A stretch of DNA of 64,000 nt from Gammaproteobacteria bacterium. Lineage in GTDB: Bacteria > Pseudomonadota > Gammaproteobacteria > Xanthomonadales > Wenzhouxiangellaceae. A program made the translations under genes and the position numbers. Numbering within the stretch: the first letter of the stretch is position 1; each line of letters starts with the position of its first letter. A model generated the notes under the pieces. That model searched no databases, was not told the DNA's origin, and saw nothing but the letters and a program-made list of their open reading frames with translations. The DNA lies in contig JAAAPE010000064.1 in NCBI GenBank assembly GCA_009908385.1, positions 1 to 64,000 of the forward strand. The letters run 5' to 3'. This document shows, piece after piece, positions 1 to 8,698 of this stretch.

Positions 1-495
1 ATCGTCCGGCGGGTGCGCGAGGCCGACCACAAGTACCCGATTCTCATCCTGACCGCCCGTTCGGATTGGCAGGACAAGGTCGAGGCGCTCGAGCTCGGTG
101 CGGACGATTACGTCACCAAGCCGTTCCGGATCGAGGAGCTCATGGCGCGCGTCCACGCCCTGCTCAGGCGTTCGGCCGGGCATGCCGCACCCGAGGTGCG
201 CACGGGGCCCCTGAGCGTCAACCTGTCCAGCCAGGAAGCCCGCCTCGACGGCGAGAGCCTCGAGCTGACCAGTTTCGAGTACAAGGTGCTGGAGTACTTC
301 ATGCTCCACCCCGGCCAGGTGGTATCGAAGCTGGAACTCAACGAGCACCTCTACGACGAGGACGCCGACCCCGACAGCAACGTCATCGAGGTGATCATCG
401 GGCGATTGCGCAAGAAGCTCGACCCGGCTGGCGACTGGCAGCCCATCGAAACCCTGCGCGGGCGCGGCTACCGCTTTCGCCAGGATGACGACTGA
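1..495 (+). CDS. phoP: PhoP-like OmpR-family response regulator (5'-truncated by window edge)
   Basis: The C-terminal two thirds of a response regulator; the start lies before the window. The visible receiver half has the switch Thr in LTARSDWQDKV and the conserved Lys in YVTKPF. A winged-helix OmpR DNA-binding domain follows, ending ETLRGRGYRFR. The stretch YDEDADPDSNVIEVIIGRL is typical of PhoP rather than other OmpR members. The phospho-acceptor Asp is outside the window. The sensor kinase begins 15 bp after the stop codon, so the two form an operon of the PhoP/PhoQ type. The signal sensed cannot be read from the sequence. Confidence 0.93.
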   Translation: MVRRVREADHKYPILILTARSDWQDKVEALELGADDYVTKPFRIEELMARVHALLRRSAGHAAPEVRTGPLSVNLSSQEARLDGESLELTSFEYKVLEYFMLHPGQVVSKLELNEHLYDEDADPDSNVIEVIIGRLRKKLDPAGDWQPIETLRGRGYRFRQDDD

Positions 496-509
496 CCGGC
501 CCGCCCGCC

Positions 510-1868
510 TTGCGTCCGCTCGGCTCGCCTTCCCTGCTGGTTCGCCTGCTCGTCGGGGCCGGCCTGGCCCTGCTGATCGCGCTGGCGGCGGTCGGCGGCG
601 CGCTCGACCGCGTCTTCACCAACGCCGCCGAAGAGAGCATGCGCGAGCGCCTCGAATCGGTCGTCTACCTGATTCTGTCGACCGTCGAGGTCGACGCCGA
701 CGGGCTGCCGATCGTTCCCGAATCGCTGGCCGAACCGCGGCTCAACCGCCCGGGATCAAGCCTGCACGGCGGCGCCATGACACCGGCCGGTGAATGGCGC
801 TCGCCCTCGCTGGTCGGGGTCGTGCCCCAGCCCAACGCGCGCCTGATCGAGCGCGGCAGCGAGCTGTTCCGGGGGCTGGAGGTGCAGGGCAACTGGAACG
901 TGTTCGCCCTCGGGCTCGGCTGGGAGATGCCCGACGGCGACATCATCGATCTGACGATCTGGGCGGCGGAGGATCCCAACCGCCTGCAGATGGAGCTGTT
1001 CCGGTTTCGCGCCGACCTGTGGCGCTGGCTGGGACTGGCCGGAGCCCTGATCATCGCCGGGCAGGTCGTGCTGCTGATTCTCGTGCTGCGGCCGCTGCGC
1101 CGCGTGGCCGGTGAAGTGGCCCGGATCGAGTCCGGGCGGCTCGAGCGGCTCGAAGGCAGCTATCCGCGCGAGCTCAGGCCGCTGACCGACAATCTCAACG
1201 CGCTGCTGGCGGCCGAGCGCGACAACGCCCGCCGTTATTCCGAGGCCCTGGCCGACCTGGCCCACGCGCTCAAGACGCCGGTGGCGGTGCTGCGCGCTCG
1301 CATCGAGGCCGACTCGCCGGCGAGTCCGGCCGATCTGGCCGGCCACATCGACGACATGGAGCAGATCATCCGCCGACAGCTCGAGCGCGCCCAGCGCTCC
1401 ACGCGCCGGGCCCTCCCCCGTGCGGTGACGGTCCGGCCGATCCTCGACCGGACCGCCGACTCCCTCGAGCGCCTCCACCGCGATACCGGGCTGGTGGCGG
1501 AGGTCGAGGGGGACCCCGGGCTGGTCGCCTACATCGACGAGCGCGATTTGTGGGAAATCTGCGGCAACCTGATGGAGAACGCCGTCAAGTACGGCAACGG
1601 CCGGATTCGCGCGTGCGTGCGCGCCGGCGAGCCCGGCCGCCGGCGCGACGGCGTCGTCATCGAGATCGAAGACGATGGTCCCGGCATCGAAGCGGAGCAG
1701 TTCGACCGGCTCGTCGAGCGCGGACAGCGGGGCGACGAAAGGCGGGAAGGGCAGGGGCTGGGACTGTCCATCGTCAACGAACTGGTCGAGGCCGGCGGCG
1801 GCCGCCTCGAGGCCGCCAGGTCGGGGATCGGCGGCGCAGTGTTCCGGGTTATCCTGCCACCCTCATGA
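510..1868 (+). CDS. phoQ: PhoQ-like sensor histidine kinase
   Basis: A membrane histidine kinase of 452 aa, partner of the preceding regulator. A first hydrophobic helix spans about residues 8-30, a periplasmic sensor region follows, and a second membrane helix lies near 170-195. Next come a HAMP-like segment and the H-box DLAHALKTPVAVL, with phospho-accepting His252. The ATPase domain has an N-box (NLMENAVKYG), a G1 box (EDDGPGI) and a G2 box (GQGLGLSIV). The H-box spelling matches the PhoQ subgroup. The start is a TTG at 510; no good Shine-Dalgarno is visible and no ATG lies in frame before the membrane helix. The stop overlaps the mazG start (ATGA). Confidence 0.9.
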   Translation: MRPLGSPSLLVRLLVGAGLALLIALAAVGGALDRVFTNAAEESMRERLESVVYLILSTVEVDADGLPIVPESLAEPRLNRPGSSLHGGAMTPAGEWRSPSLVGVVPQPNARLIERGSELFRGLEVQGNWNVFALGLGWEMPDGDIIDLTIWAAEDPNRLQMELFRFRADLWRWLGLAGALIIAGQVVLLILVLRPLRRVAGEVARIESGRLERLEGSYPRELRPLTDNLNALLAAERDNARRYSEALADLAHALKTPVAVLRARIEADSPASPADLAGHIDDMEQIIRRQLERAQRSTRRALPRAVTVRPILDRTADSLERLHRDTGLVAEVEGDPGLVAYIDERDLWEICGNLMENAVKYGNGRIRACVRAGEPGRRRDGVVIEIEDDGPGIEAEQFDRLVERGQRGDERREGQGLGLSIVNELVEAGGGRLEAARSGIGGAVFRVILPPS

Positions 1869-2665
1869 GCGAACAGACCCCCATAGAGCGCCTGTTGGGC
1901 ATCATGGCGCGGTTGCGCGACCCCGAACGCGGCTGCCCCTGGGACGTCCAGCAGGACTTCCGGACCATCGCGCCCTATACCATCGAGGAAGCGCACGAGG
2001 TGGCCGACGCCATCGAGCGTGGCGACCTCGACGACCTGCGCGACGAACTGGGCGACCTGCTGTTCCAGGTGGTCTTCCATGCGCGCATGGCCGAAGAGCG
2101 CGCGGCGTTCGCTTTCGACGACGTGGTCGAGGCCATCGCCGACAAGCTCGTGCGCCGGCATCCGCACGTGTTCGGCGACGCCCGTTTCGCCGATGCCGAG
2201 GAGCAGACCGCGAACTGGGAGGCCATCAAGGCCGCCGAGCGGGCGCAGAAAGGCGAATCCGACTCCAGCGTCCTGGCCGGCGTCTCGCGCGGGCTGCCGG
2301 CGCTGAGACGGTCGGTCAAGCTGCAGAAACGCGCCGCCCGAGTCGGTTTCGACTGGCCCGAGGCAAGCCCCGTTTTCGACAAGATCCGCGAGGAAGCCGA
2401 AGAGCTCGAGCAGGCCGTCGCGGCCGATGATCCCGACAACATCGAGGAAGAGGTCGGCGACCTGCTGTTCGCCGTGACCAATCTCGCCCGCAAGCTGGCG
2501 GTCGACCCCGGCTCGGCGCTGCGCCGGGCCAACCACAAGTTCGAGCGGCGTTTCCGCGGCATGGAAGCGCTCGCCGCCGAACGGGACATCGACCTGGCCG
2601 CGGCGGATCACGACACGGTCGAAGCCCTCTACGTCGAATCCAAGCGCCGCCTCGGGCAGGCCTGA
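1865..2665 (+). CDS. mazG: Nucleoside triphosphate pyrophosphohydrolase MazG
   Basis: A 266-aa protein with two tandem MazG domains, the length usual for proteobacterial MazG. It hydrolyses NTPs to NMP and pyrophosphate, cleaning nucleotide pools and lowering ppGpp under starvation in E. coli. The first domain has the metal-binding pattern EEAHEV followed by DELGDLLFQVV; the second has EEAEEL followed by EEVGDLLFAVT. The family signature RGCPWD is at the N-terminus. The ATG overlaps the kinase stop by 4 bp, so translation is probably coupled to the two-component operon. Confidence 0.95.
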   Translation: MSEQTPIERLLGIMARLRDPERGCPWDVQQDFRTIAPYTIEEAHEVADAIERGDLDDLRDELGDLLFQVVFHARMAEERAAFAFDDVVEAIADKLVRRHPHVFGDARFADAEEQTANWEAIKAAERAQKGESDSSVLAGVSRGLPALRRSVKLQKRAARVGFDWPEASPVFDKIREEAEELEQAVAADDPDNIEEEVGDLLFAVTNLARKLAVDPGSALRRANHKFERRFRGMEALAAERDIDLAAADHDTVEALYVESKRRLGQA

Positions 2666-2686
2666 GCTCTGGTCCGGCTGGTCCTC

Positions 2687-3052
2687 ATGCTGCTGGTGAC
2701 CGCCTGTCTTGCCAGCCCCGTCGTTTCCGCCGCCGAGCCGGGTCAGGCGCAGGGCCGGATCGATCGGGTCCAGCTGCTGCGGGTCTCCGAGCACGGCGGC
2801 GAGGACATCCTGCTGCTGTCGCTGCGCGACGGTCGCAGCTTCCGCCTGCCAGGTCAACGCCGCCTGGCGGCCGGACCGGGCGTCGAGGTGTCGCTGCGCT
2901 ACCTGCCGGCCGGCGAAGCCGGCGAGATTCCGGTTGCCTGCCGAATCCGGGTGACGGCCGTGCCGATCGAGCGCGACGGCCGCACGCGGCTGAAGCGGGC
3001 CGACCGACCCTTCGTCGTCTATCGCAACAGCCGATCCGAACACGACTGTTGA
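2687..3052 (+). CDS. Small exported protein of unknown function
   Basis: A 121-aa protein with a short hydrophobic signal-like start (MLLVTACLASPVVSAAEP), probably cut after VSA. The rest is polar and likely beta-rich (RIDRVQLLRVSEHGGEDI), with two Cys that could form a disulfide in the periplasm. It does not match a family I recognise. It sits 21 bp after mazG and probably belongs to the same transcript. The n-region of the signal is unusually short, so the true start could lie further upstream at a non-ATG codon; the Leu/Val-rich codons before 2687 remain in frame. Confidence 0.65.
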   Translation: MLLVTACLASPVVSAAEPGQAQGRIDRVQLLRVSEHGGEDILLLSLRDGRSFRLPGQRRLAAGPGVEVSLRYLPAGEAGEIPVACRIRVTAVPIERDGRTRLKRADRPFVVYRNSRSEHDC

Positions 3053-3077
3053 GCCCCGGGCGCGGCGGGGGTATCAT
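3049..3077 (+). promoter_or_regulatory. Candidate sigma-70 promoter for tRNA-Lys
   Basis: TTGAGC (3049-3054) and TATCAT (3072-3077) are spaced by 17 bp, placing the transcription start near 3085, just before the tRNA at 3094. The -35 hexamer overlaps the stop codon of the preceding gene. Confidence 0.55.
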
Positions 3078-3093
3078 ACGCGGCTTGATTTTC

Positions 3094-3168
3094 GGGCCGT
3101 TAGCTCAATGGTAGAGCAGTAGGCTTTTAACCTATTGGTTGAAGGTTCGAGTCCTTCACGGCCCACCA
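3094..3168 (+). tRNA. tRNA-Lys (anticodon UUU)
   Basis: A 75-nt cloverleaf with encoded CCA. The acceptor stem pairs GGGCCGT (3094-3100) with ACGGCCC (3158-3164), followed by discriminator A and CCA (3166-3168). The anticodon stem closes a 7-base loop CTTTTAA, giving anticodon TTT. The T-arm contains GGTTCGAGTCC. The gene is followed after 23 bp by a TrmB-like methyltransferase gene on the same strand, so both may be on one precursor. Confidence 0.97.
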
Positions 3169-3191
3169 TCCTCCTTCCAAGGCCATGCCCC

Positions 3192-3839
3192 ATGGCTGAA
3201 TCGCGCCTTCCCCGGACCTCGCAGCACGGACCGCACCGGCGGCTCGACGAGACGGTCGTGCGCCACCTGCGCCATCCATGGCGCTCGCCGGTCCGGGACT
3301 ACAGCCGCCGCGCGTTCGACGAACTGGCCGCTTCCATGGATTCCGGCTCCCCGCTGGTGCTGGACTCGGGCTGCGGCACCGGCGCGTCCACCGCCGTGCT
3401 GGCGGCCGCTCATCCGGAGTGCGTGGTGATCGGCATCGACAAGAGCGCCGAGCGCCTCGCCCGGGCGCCCCGGCTACCCGGCAACGCCCGCCTGGTCCGC
3501 GCCGAACTCTCCGATATCTGGCGACTCCTGCGCGAGTCCGGCCGGACGTTGGCCAGGCACTACCTGCTCTACCCCAATCCATGGCCGAAGCCCGGTCATC
3601 TCAAGCGGCGCTGGCACGGTCATCCCGCCTTTCCCGAACTGCTCGCGCTGGGCGGACGGCTGGAGCTCAGAAGCAATTTCGAACTGTACGTCGACGAATT
3701 CGCCCGGGCCCTGATGCTGGCGGGAGTCGTTGACGTGAAAGTGGTATCTTTCGGGGCTGACGAGCCGATCAGTCCGTTCGAGCGCAAGTACGCGCTCAGC
3801 GGACATCGACTGTTCCAACTCACCGCAACCGTGGAGTGA
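3192..3839 (+). CDS. TrmB-like tRNA (guanine-N7)-methyltransferase family protein
   Basis: A 215-aa Rossmann-fold SAM-dependent methyltransferase. The SAM motif is LDSGCGTGASTA and the second acidic motif is IGIDKSAERL. The family signature YPNPWPK followed by HLKRRW is the TrmB motif (usually FPDPWPK...KRR), and the C-terminal SPFERK resembles the TrmB T-x-FE motif. TrmB makes m7G46 in tRNA variable loops. The Asp of PDPW is Asn here, so this may be a paralogue with altered specificity. ATG 3192 is chosen because codons before it overlap the tRNA. Confidence 0.75.
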   Translation: MAESRLPRTSQHGPHRRLDETVVRHLRHPWRSPVRDYSRRAFDELAASMDSGSPLVLDSGCGTGASTAVLAAAHPECVVIGIDKSAERLARAPRLPGNARLVRAELSDIWRLLRESGRTLARHYLLYPNPWPKPGHLKRRWHGHPAFPELLALGGRLELRSNFELYVDEFARALMLAGVVDVKVVSFGADEPISPFERKYALSGHRLFQLTATVE

Positions 3840-3844
3840 CCACA

Positions 3845-4645
3845 ATGAAAGCACTGCGTGCAGGCTCTCTCGCGATCTCGGCCCTGATTCTGGCCGGACC
3901 GGCCCTGGCCGACGAAAAGCTCAGGGGCGTGATCGACCATCCGGAACGTCCGTCGGCGGAAGCCGCGCGTGATGTCCACCGGCATCCCTACGAAACGCTG
4001 ACGTTCTTCGGTGTCGAGCCGGACATGGCCGTCGTGGAAATCTCGCCCGGCGCCGGCTGGTACACCGAGATTCTGGGTCCCTACCTTGCGGAGGAGGGCC
4101 GGCTGATCGCGGCGCACTGGAACATGGAACAGGACGAACTGCCGAGCTACTACGAGCGGGGCATGACGGCCTACAAGGAGCGCATCGCCGCCGAACGTTT
4201 CGGCAACGTGGAGATCATCGCCTTCGATCCGCCCGGGATGACCTCCCTCGGTGACCCCGGGTCGGCCGACATGGTGCTCACCTTCCGCAATGTGCACAGC
4301 TACGCCGGCGACGACACCTTCCGCGATGTCGCCGAGGCGGCCTTCGAAGTGCTCGAACCGGGCGGTGTCTTCGGTGTGGTGGGTCATCGCCTTCCCGAGG
4401 ATCGCGAGCAGGATCCGTCCACGGGTTACGTCAGGCAGAGCTGGGTCGTGGGCATCGCCGAGTCTTCCGGTTTCGTGCTCGAGGCGGCCTCGGAGATCAA
4501 CGCCAATCCGGATGACAGCGCCGACCATCCCAACGGCGTGTGGACCCTCCCCCCGAGCCTGCGCGTGCCCGAGGGCGAGGACGAGGAGCAGTATCGCGAA
4601 ATCGGCGAGAGCGATCGTTTCACCCTGAAGTTCGTGAAGCGCTAA
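3845..4645 (+). CDS. Exported methyltransferase-like protein
   Basis: A 266-aa protein with a clear Sec signal peptide (MKALRAGSLAISALILAG, cut after ALA). After it comes a class I methyltransferase-like core: VEISPGAGWYTEIL takes the place of the SAM-binding loop and DMVLTFRNVHSY that of the post-II motif. Proteins of this predicted-methyltransferase type with signal peptides occur widely in proteobacteria, but their substrate is not known and SAM is not expected in the periplasm. The gene starts 5 bp after the TrmB-like gene and is probably co-transcribed with it. Confidence 0.75.
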   Translation: MKALRAGSLAISALILAGPALADEKLRGVIDHPERPSAEAARDVHRHPYETLTFFGVEPDMAVVEISPGAGWYTEILGPYLAEEGRLIAAHWNMEQDELPSYYERGMTAYKERIAAERFGNVEIIAFDPPGMTSLGDPGSADMVLTFRNVHSYAGDDTFRDVAEAAFEVLEPGGVFGVVGHRLPEDREQDPSTGYVRQSWVVGIAESSGFVLEAASEINANPDDSADHPNGVWTLPPSLRVPEGEDEEQYREIGESDRFTLKFVKR

Positions 4646-4759
4646 GACGCTCGCTACGCGAGCGTCTTAAAGTCCCGGCCGTAGCGAGGCGAAGAGCCGG
4701 GATCTTTCTCGGGAAGCGATTCCGGTCGATCCAGCCGGGACGGGGGACAGCCCCGTTCC
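4643..4759 (+). repeat. Cluster of three extragenic palindromes
   Basis: Three separate dyads follow the exported methyltransferase gene. The first is a perfect 12-bp inverted repeat with a 3-nt loop (4643-4669), whose left arm contains the TAA stop codon. The second is TCCCGGC (4673-4679) with GCCGGGA (4696-4702). The third is GGGACGGGG (4737-4745) with CCCCGTTCC (4751-4759), one mismatch. The first could act as a terminator, although no T-run follows. The rest of the gap to 4913 holds no gene that I can support. Confidence 0.7.
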
Positions 4760-4913
4760 GGAACTTCGCGACGAAGCGGCGCGGGTTCATCGAAGCCGGC
4801 CGCATCAAGCGAAGGGCCGTCGGGACAACTCGCTTGTGCCGCCTTCACCTGCCACCGACCCACGACTCCTTACCCTTTCGGACAACTGCAAACGCTGCAC
4901 AGGGGAAGCGACC

Positions 4914-5471
4914 ATGCCGGATCTGATCGAGCTCGTCTATGCCAGCCGATCCAATGTCACTGGCAATCCGGGCGGTGCCGGGGTCGAGCCGGAAGTCGGC
5001 CGCATCCTCTACCAGTCCAGGCGCAACAATGCTCGGCTTGGTATCGGCGGCGTGCTCTGTTTCGGCAATGACACCTTCTTCCAGTGCCTGGAAGGAGAAC
5101 GCGAAGCGGTCGAGAAAATCTACAACAGGCTCCACGACGACCCGCGTCACCGTGAAGTGACCCTGCTGCGCAAGAGTCCGATCGCGTCTCGCCGTTTCAG
5201 GCTGTGGGCGATGAAATACCTCACGCTCGATCGTCGCCTTCGCGACAAGCTCAAGCGTCACGGCTACGTCCCTTTTGATCCGTTCGGATTCGACGACGCC
5301 AACATTGAAGAGGTGCTGGAGCTTCTGCGCGAATCGACTGAAGCGCCCCTGCCCCGGGACGATCGTCCGCAGCCCGGATCACCGCGCGAGCCCGCCCAGG
5401 TCAAGGCCTACACGGCCGCCGCGGGCACCGCGATGGCGACCTTCGCCGCGATCGGCTGGTTGATTCTCTAG
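4914..5471 (+). CDS. BLUF-domain blue-light sensor with C-terminal membrane anchor
   Basis: A 185-aa protein whose first ~95 residues form a BLUF flavin-binding domain. The photo-active residues are present: Tyr9 in LVYAS, Asn39 in [10 protein letters not shown] and Gln57 in FFQCLEG. A helical cap follows to about 140. The C-terminus is a Pro-rich linker and one hydrophobic helix (about 165-185) ending the protein in the membrane. No EAL, GGDEF or cyclase domain is attached, so it must signal through a partner not seen here. ATG 4914 begins the domain directly; the more upstream in-frame start would add residues without similarity. Confidence 0.88.
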   Translation: MPDLIELVYASRSNVTGNPGGAGVEPEVGRILYQSRRNNARLGIGGVLCFGNDTFFQCLEGEREAVEKIYNRLHDDPRHREVTLLRKSPIASRRFRLWAMKYLTLDRRLRDKLKRHGYVPFDPFGFDDANIEEVLELLRESTEAPLPRDDRPQPGSPREPAQVKAYTAAAGTAMATFAAIGWLIL

Positions 5472-5535
5472 CGCAACCCGCGCCCTAGCCGACTGCTGTG
5501 GCAAGGTCGCCCATCTTCGGCGACAATTCCCGGCC

Positions 5536-7785
5536 ATGAGCGAAATCAAACCCGTTTCCGGCGACTTCGAACAACAACCCCTGCGCACCTACGCCGAGCG
5601 CGCCTACCTCGACTACGCCATGTACGTGGTGCTCGACCGCGCCCTGCCGCACGTGGGCGACGGGCTCAAGCCCGTGCAGCGGCGTATCGTCTACGCGATG
5701 AGCGAGCTGGGCCTGTCGGCCGCCTCCAAGCACAAGAAATCGGCCCGCACGGTGGGGGACGTGATCGGCAAGTTCCACCCACACGGCGACTCGGCCTGCT
5801 ACGAGGCCATGGTGCTGATGGCCCAGCCCTTCTCCTATCGCTACCCGCTGGTTGACGGGCAGGGCAATTTCGGCTCGCCCGACGATCCCAAGTCCTTCGC
5901 GGCCATGCGCTACACCGAATCGCGCCTGGCGCCGTACGCGAAGACCCTGCTGGCCGAGCTGGGGCAGGGTACGGTGGAGTGGGTGCCCAACTTCGACGGC
6001 ACCCTCAAGGAGCCCAAGCTGCTGCCGGCGCGCCTGCCCAACGTACTGCTCAACGGCGGGCAGGGCATCGCGGTGGGCATGGCCACCGACATCCCGCCGC
6101 ACAACCTGCGTGAAGTAGTCTCGGCCTGCATCCGCCTGCTCGAGGCGCCGAAAAAGACCACCGTGGCCGAGCTGTGCGAGCACATCCCGGCCCCGGATTT
6201 CCCCGGCGGACCCGAGATCGTCAGTTCGAGGGAGGAATTGCTCCATCTCTACGAAACCGGTTCCGGCGGCATCCGCCAGCGGGCGAAGTGGGAGAAGGAA
6301 GGCGAGGAAATCATCGTCACCGCGCTGCCGCACCAGGTCTCGCCGGCCAAGGTGCTCGAGCAGATCGCCGGCCAGATGCAGGCCAAGAAGCTGCCCTGGG
6401 TGACCGACCTCCGGGACGAGTCCGATCACGAGCACCCGACACGCCTGGTGATCGTGCCGCGTTCGAACCGCGTGGACGTCGAGCAGCTGATGGATCACCT
6501 GTTCGCGACCACGGATCTGGAAAAGAGCGCGCGCATGAACCTCAACGTCATCGGGCTGGACGGCCGGCCGGGCGTGCGCAACCTCAAGGACCTGCTCGTC
6601 GAGTGGCTGGAGTTCCGTCGGCAGACCGTCACGAGGCGCCTGGAATTCCGGCTCGACCAGGTGGTCGATCGCCTGCATATTCTCGACGGCCTGCTGATCG
6701 CTTACCTCAATATCGACGAGGTGATCCACATCATCCGCACCGAGGACGAGCCCAAGCCGGTGCTGATGGAGCGTTTCGGCCTGACCGGCACCCAGGCCGA
6801 GGCCATCCTGGAGCTCAAGCTGCGCCACCTGGCGAAGCTCGAGGAGATGAAGATCCAGGGCGAGAAGGACGAGCTCGAGGCCGAGCGCAAGCAGATCGAA
6901 GCGATCCTCGACTCGCCGAAGAAACTCACGCGCCTGATCCGCGACGAACTGCTCGAGGACGCCGAGAAGTACGGCGACGAGAGACGCTCGCAACTGGTCG
7001 AGCGTTCGGCCGCGCAAGCCCTGAAGGAAATCGACCTGGTCCCGTCCGAGCCGGTCACCGTGGTGCTCAGCGAAAACGGCTGGGTACGCGCGGCCAAGGG
7101 GCACGACATCAAGCCCGAGGAGCTCAGCTACCGGGCCGGCGACGCCTACCTGGCCGCCGCTCGCGGCCGAAGCACGCAGATGGCCTGTTTCCTGGACTCC
7201 AGCGGTCGCAGCTACTCGCTCGTGGCCCACGAGCTGCCATCGGCACGCAGCCTGGGCGAGCCGCTGACCGGACGGTTCAGCCCGAAGGCCGATGCCGTCT
7301 TTCGCAGCGTGGCCGTCGGCGCGCCCGAGGCCCGGGTGCTGCTGGCCTCGGATGCCGGCTACGGCTTCATCACGCAGCTCGAGAACCTGCACACCCGCCA
7401 GAAAGCCGGCAAGCAGATGCTCACCGTGCCGGCCGGTTCGGATGTCCTGCCGATCGCGCCGGTGACCGAAGACGAGGAAGCGGTCATCGTCTGCGCCACC
7501 AGCGAGGGTTACCTGCTGGCCTACTACCTGACCGAACTGCCCGAGCTGTCCAAGGGCAAGGGCAACAAGCTTATCAATATCCCGCCCAAGGCGAAGAAGG
7601 CCGGCGAGAAGATGGCCGGCGCCATCGTCATCGCCGCCGGCGAGGACTGCCTGGTCTGGGCGGGGCAGCGTTACCTGCGTCTGAGCTGGGCCGACACGGA
7701 GAACTACTGGGGCGAACGCGCCCAGCGCGGCCGCAAGCTGCCGAGGGGGTTCCAGAAGGTCACCCGCCTGTCGCTCGCCGAGTAG
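5536..7785 (+). CDS. parC: DNA topoisomerase IV subunit A
   Basis: A 749-aa type IIA topoisomerase subunit; with ParE it unlinks daughter chromosomes. The catalytic tyrosine is Tyr126 in MRYTESRL. The quinolone-resistance region reads [12 protein letters not shown] with Ser86 and Glu90, the residues found in sensitive E. coli ParC. The winged-helix, tower and coiled-coil regions are followed by a C-terminal blade domain that is shorter than in GyrA and lacks a GyrA box. The gene stands alone on this strand; the next gene is convergent. Confidence 0.97.
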   Translation: MSEIKPVSGDFEQQPLRTYAERAYLDYAMYVVLDRALPHVGDGLKPVQRRIVYAMSELGLSAASKHKKSARTVGDVIGKFHPHGDSACYEAMVLMAQPFSYRYPLVDGQGNFGSPDDPKSFAAMRYTESRLAPYAKTLLAELGQGTVEWVPNFDGTLKEPKLLPARLPNVLLNGGQGIAVGMATDIPPHNLREVVSACIRLLEAPKKTTVAELCEHIPAPDFPGGPEIVSSREELLHLYETGSGGIRQRAKWEKEGEEIIVTALPHQVSPAKVLEQIAGQMQAKKLPWVTDLRDESDHEHPTRLVIVPRSNRVDVEQLMDHLFATTDLEKSARMNLNVIGLDGRPGVRNLKDLLVEWLEFRRQTVTRRLEFRLDQVVDRLHILDGLLIAYLNIDEVIHIIRTEDEPKPVLMERFGLTGTQAEAILELKLRHLAKLEEMKIQGEKDELEAERKQIEAILDSPKKLTRLIRDELLEDAEKYGDERRSQLVERSAAQALKEIDLVPSEPVTVVLSENGWVRAAKGHDIKPEELSYRAGDAYLAAARGRSTQMACFLDSSGRSYSLVAHELPSARSLGEPLTGRFSPKADAVFRSVAVGAPEARVLLASDAGYGFITQLENLHTRQKAGKQMLTVPAGSDVLPIAPVTEDEEAVIVCATSEGYLLAYYLTELPELSKGKGNKLINIPPKAKKAGEKMAGAIVIAAGEDCLVWAGQRYLRLSWADTENYWGERAQRGRKLPRGFQKVTRLSLAE

Positions 7786-7806
7786 CTTCGTCGAGGGAGC
7801 GGGTCT

Positions 7807-8652
7807 TCAGGAGCAGCTCAGCTGCTCGAGGTCCCGTGAGAAATCGGCCAGGTTGTCCCGTAGCCGGTCGATCTGGCGCTCGGGCGCGATGCCGTGTATG
7901 GCCGCAATAGTCTCGATGGTCCGGTCGCGGTTGGTCTCGCGCCGCCGCTCCAGCGCCTCGTTGGTGAACCGGCCGGGTTCGAGAAGCGCGGCGATGGCCG
8001 CTTCGAATCGCCGGGGCTCGTGGCGCATCCGCAGCGCCCCGGCGAATTCGGCCTGCCAGCGGAGCCGTTGTTGCAACGCCATTTCGGCGGTCGGGTCGAG
8101 CGCCCCGGCCCACTGGCGCAGGCGAGCTCGCTGCGTATCGGTCAGGCGGCCGGAGAAGCGGCGCATGCCCTTTTCCATGTTTTCGGCGCGCGCTTCGACG
8201 GCGCTCGCCTCGGCGTAGGATTCGGCCTCCTCCCGCAATTCCCGGTTGCGTTCCTCGAAACTGTCGAGCAAGCGGGTCACCTGCTCGTCGTCCAGGCTGG
8301 CCAGCAGGTCGATCACGGTGGGGCGGATGTGCGCCAGCAGCCGACGGCCGAAGTCCGTGACCTGCGTTTGGTACCGTTCGAGGGTTTCTTCGTCGATTCG
8401 TCCCGCCACGACGTCTCGGTCGACCTGCCGCAGAAAGGCGGCGTAGGCCGGCAGTTCGCTGGCGCAGTGCCACGCGAGGTGTTCGTCGAGCGAAGCGCGC
8501 AGCATTTTGTCCTGTTCGGCCGTCAGGTCGACCCGGTCTTCGACCCAGCGCATCACCAGCCAGTCGGCGTTGTTGTAGACCGTCTTGACGCCGCAGCCGC
8601 CCAGCAGGGCGACCAGCATCAGCAGCGTGACGAGTCGAAGCGAATGGCGCAT
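7807..8652 (-). CDS. DUF6279-type lipoprotein
   Basis: A 281-aa lipoprotein: signal MRHSLRLVTLLMLVALLGGC with lipidated Cys20, followed by VKTVYNNADWLVMRWVEDRVDL, characteristic of the DUF6279 family. The body is almost entirely alpha-helical and rich in Arg and Glu. The family has no known function. It is convergent with parC and lies 46 bp after the next gene on the minus strand. Confidence 0.8.
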   Translation of the reverse strand: MRHSLRLVTLLMLVALLGGCGVKTVYNNADWLVMRWVEDRVDLTAEQDKMLRASLDEHLAWHCASELPAYAAFLRQVDRDVVAGRIDEETLERYQTQVTDFGRRLLAHIRPTVIDLLASLDDEQVTRLLDSFEERNRELREEAESYAEASAVEARAENMEKGMRRFSGRLTDTQRARLRQWAGALDPTAEMALQQRLRWQAEFAGALRMRHEPRRFEAAIAALLEPGRFTNEALERRRETNRDRTIETIAAIHGIAPERQIDRLRDNLADFSRDLEQLSCS

Positions 8653-8698
8653 TGAAGGAATGTAGACGCGGGGGCGAGAACGGCGTGTCGACGCCGTC

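Noticed and set aside
3127-3582. A minus-strand open frame across the tRNA-Lys and the TrmB-like gene
   Set aside because: It covers the tRNA and a well-supported methyltransferase gene and encodes an Arg-rich sequence without motifs.
5485-7392. A 635-codon open frame antisense to parC
   Set aside because: It mirrors parC codon structure in a GC-rich genome, has no recognisable domain, and parC is unambiguous.
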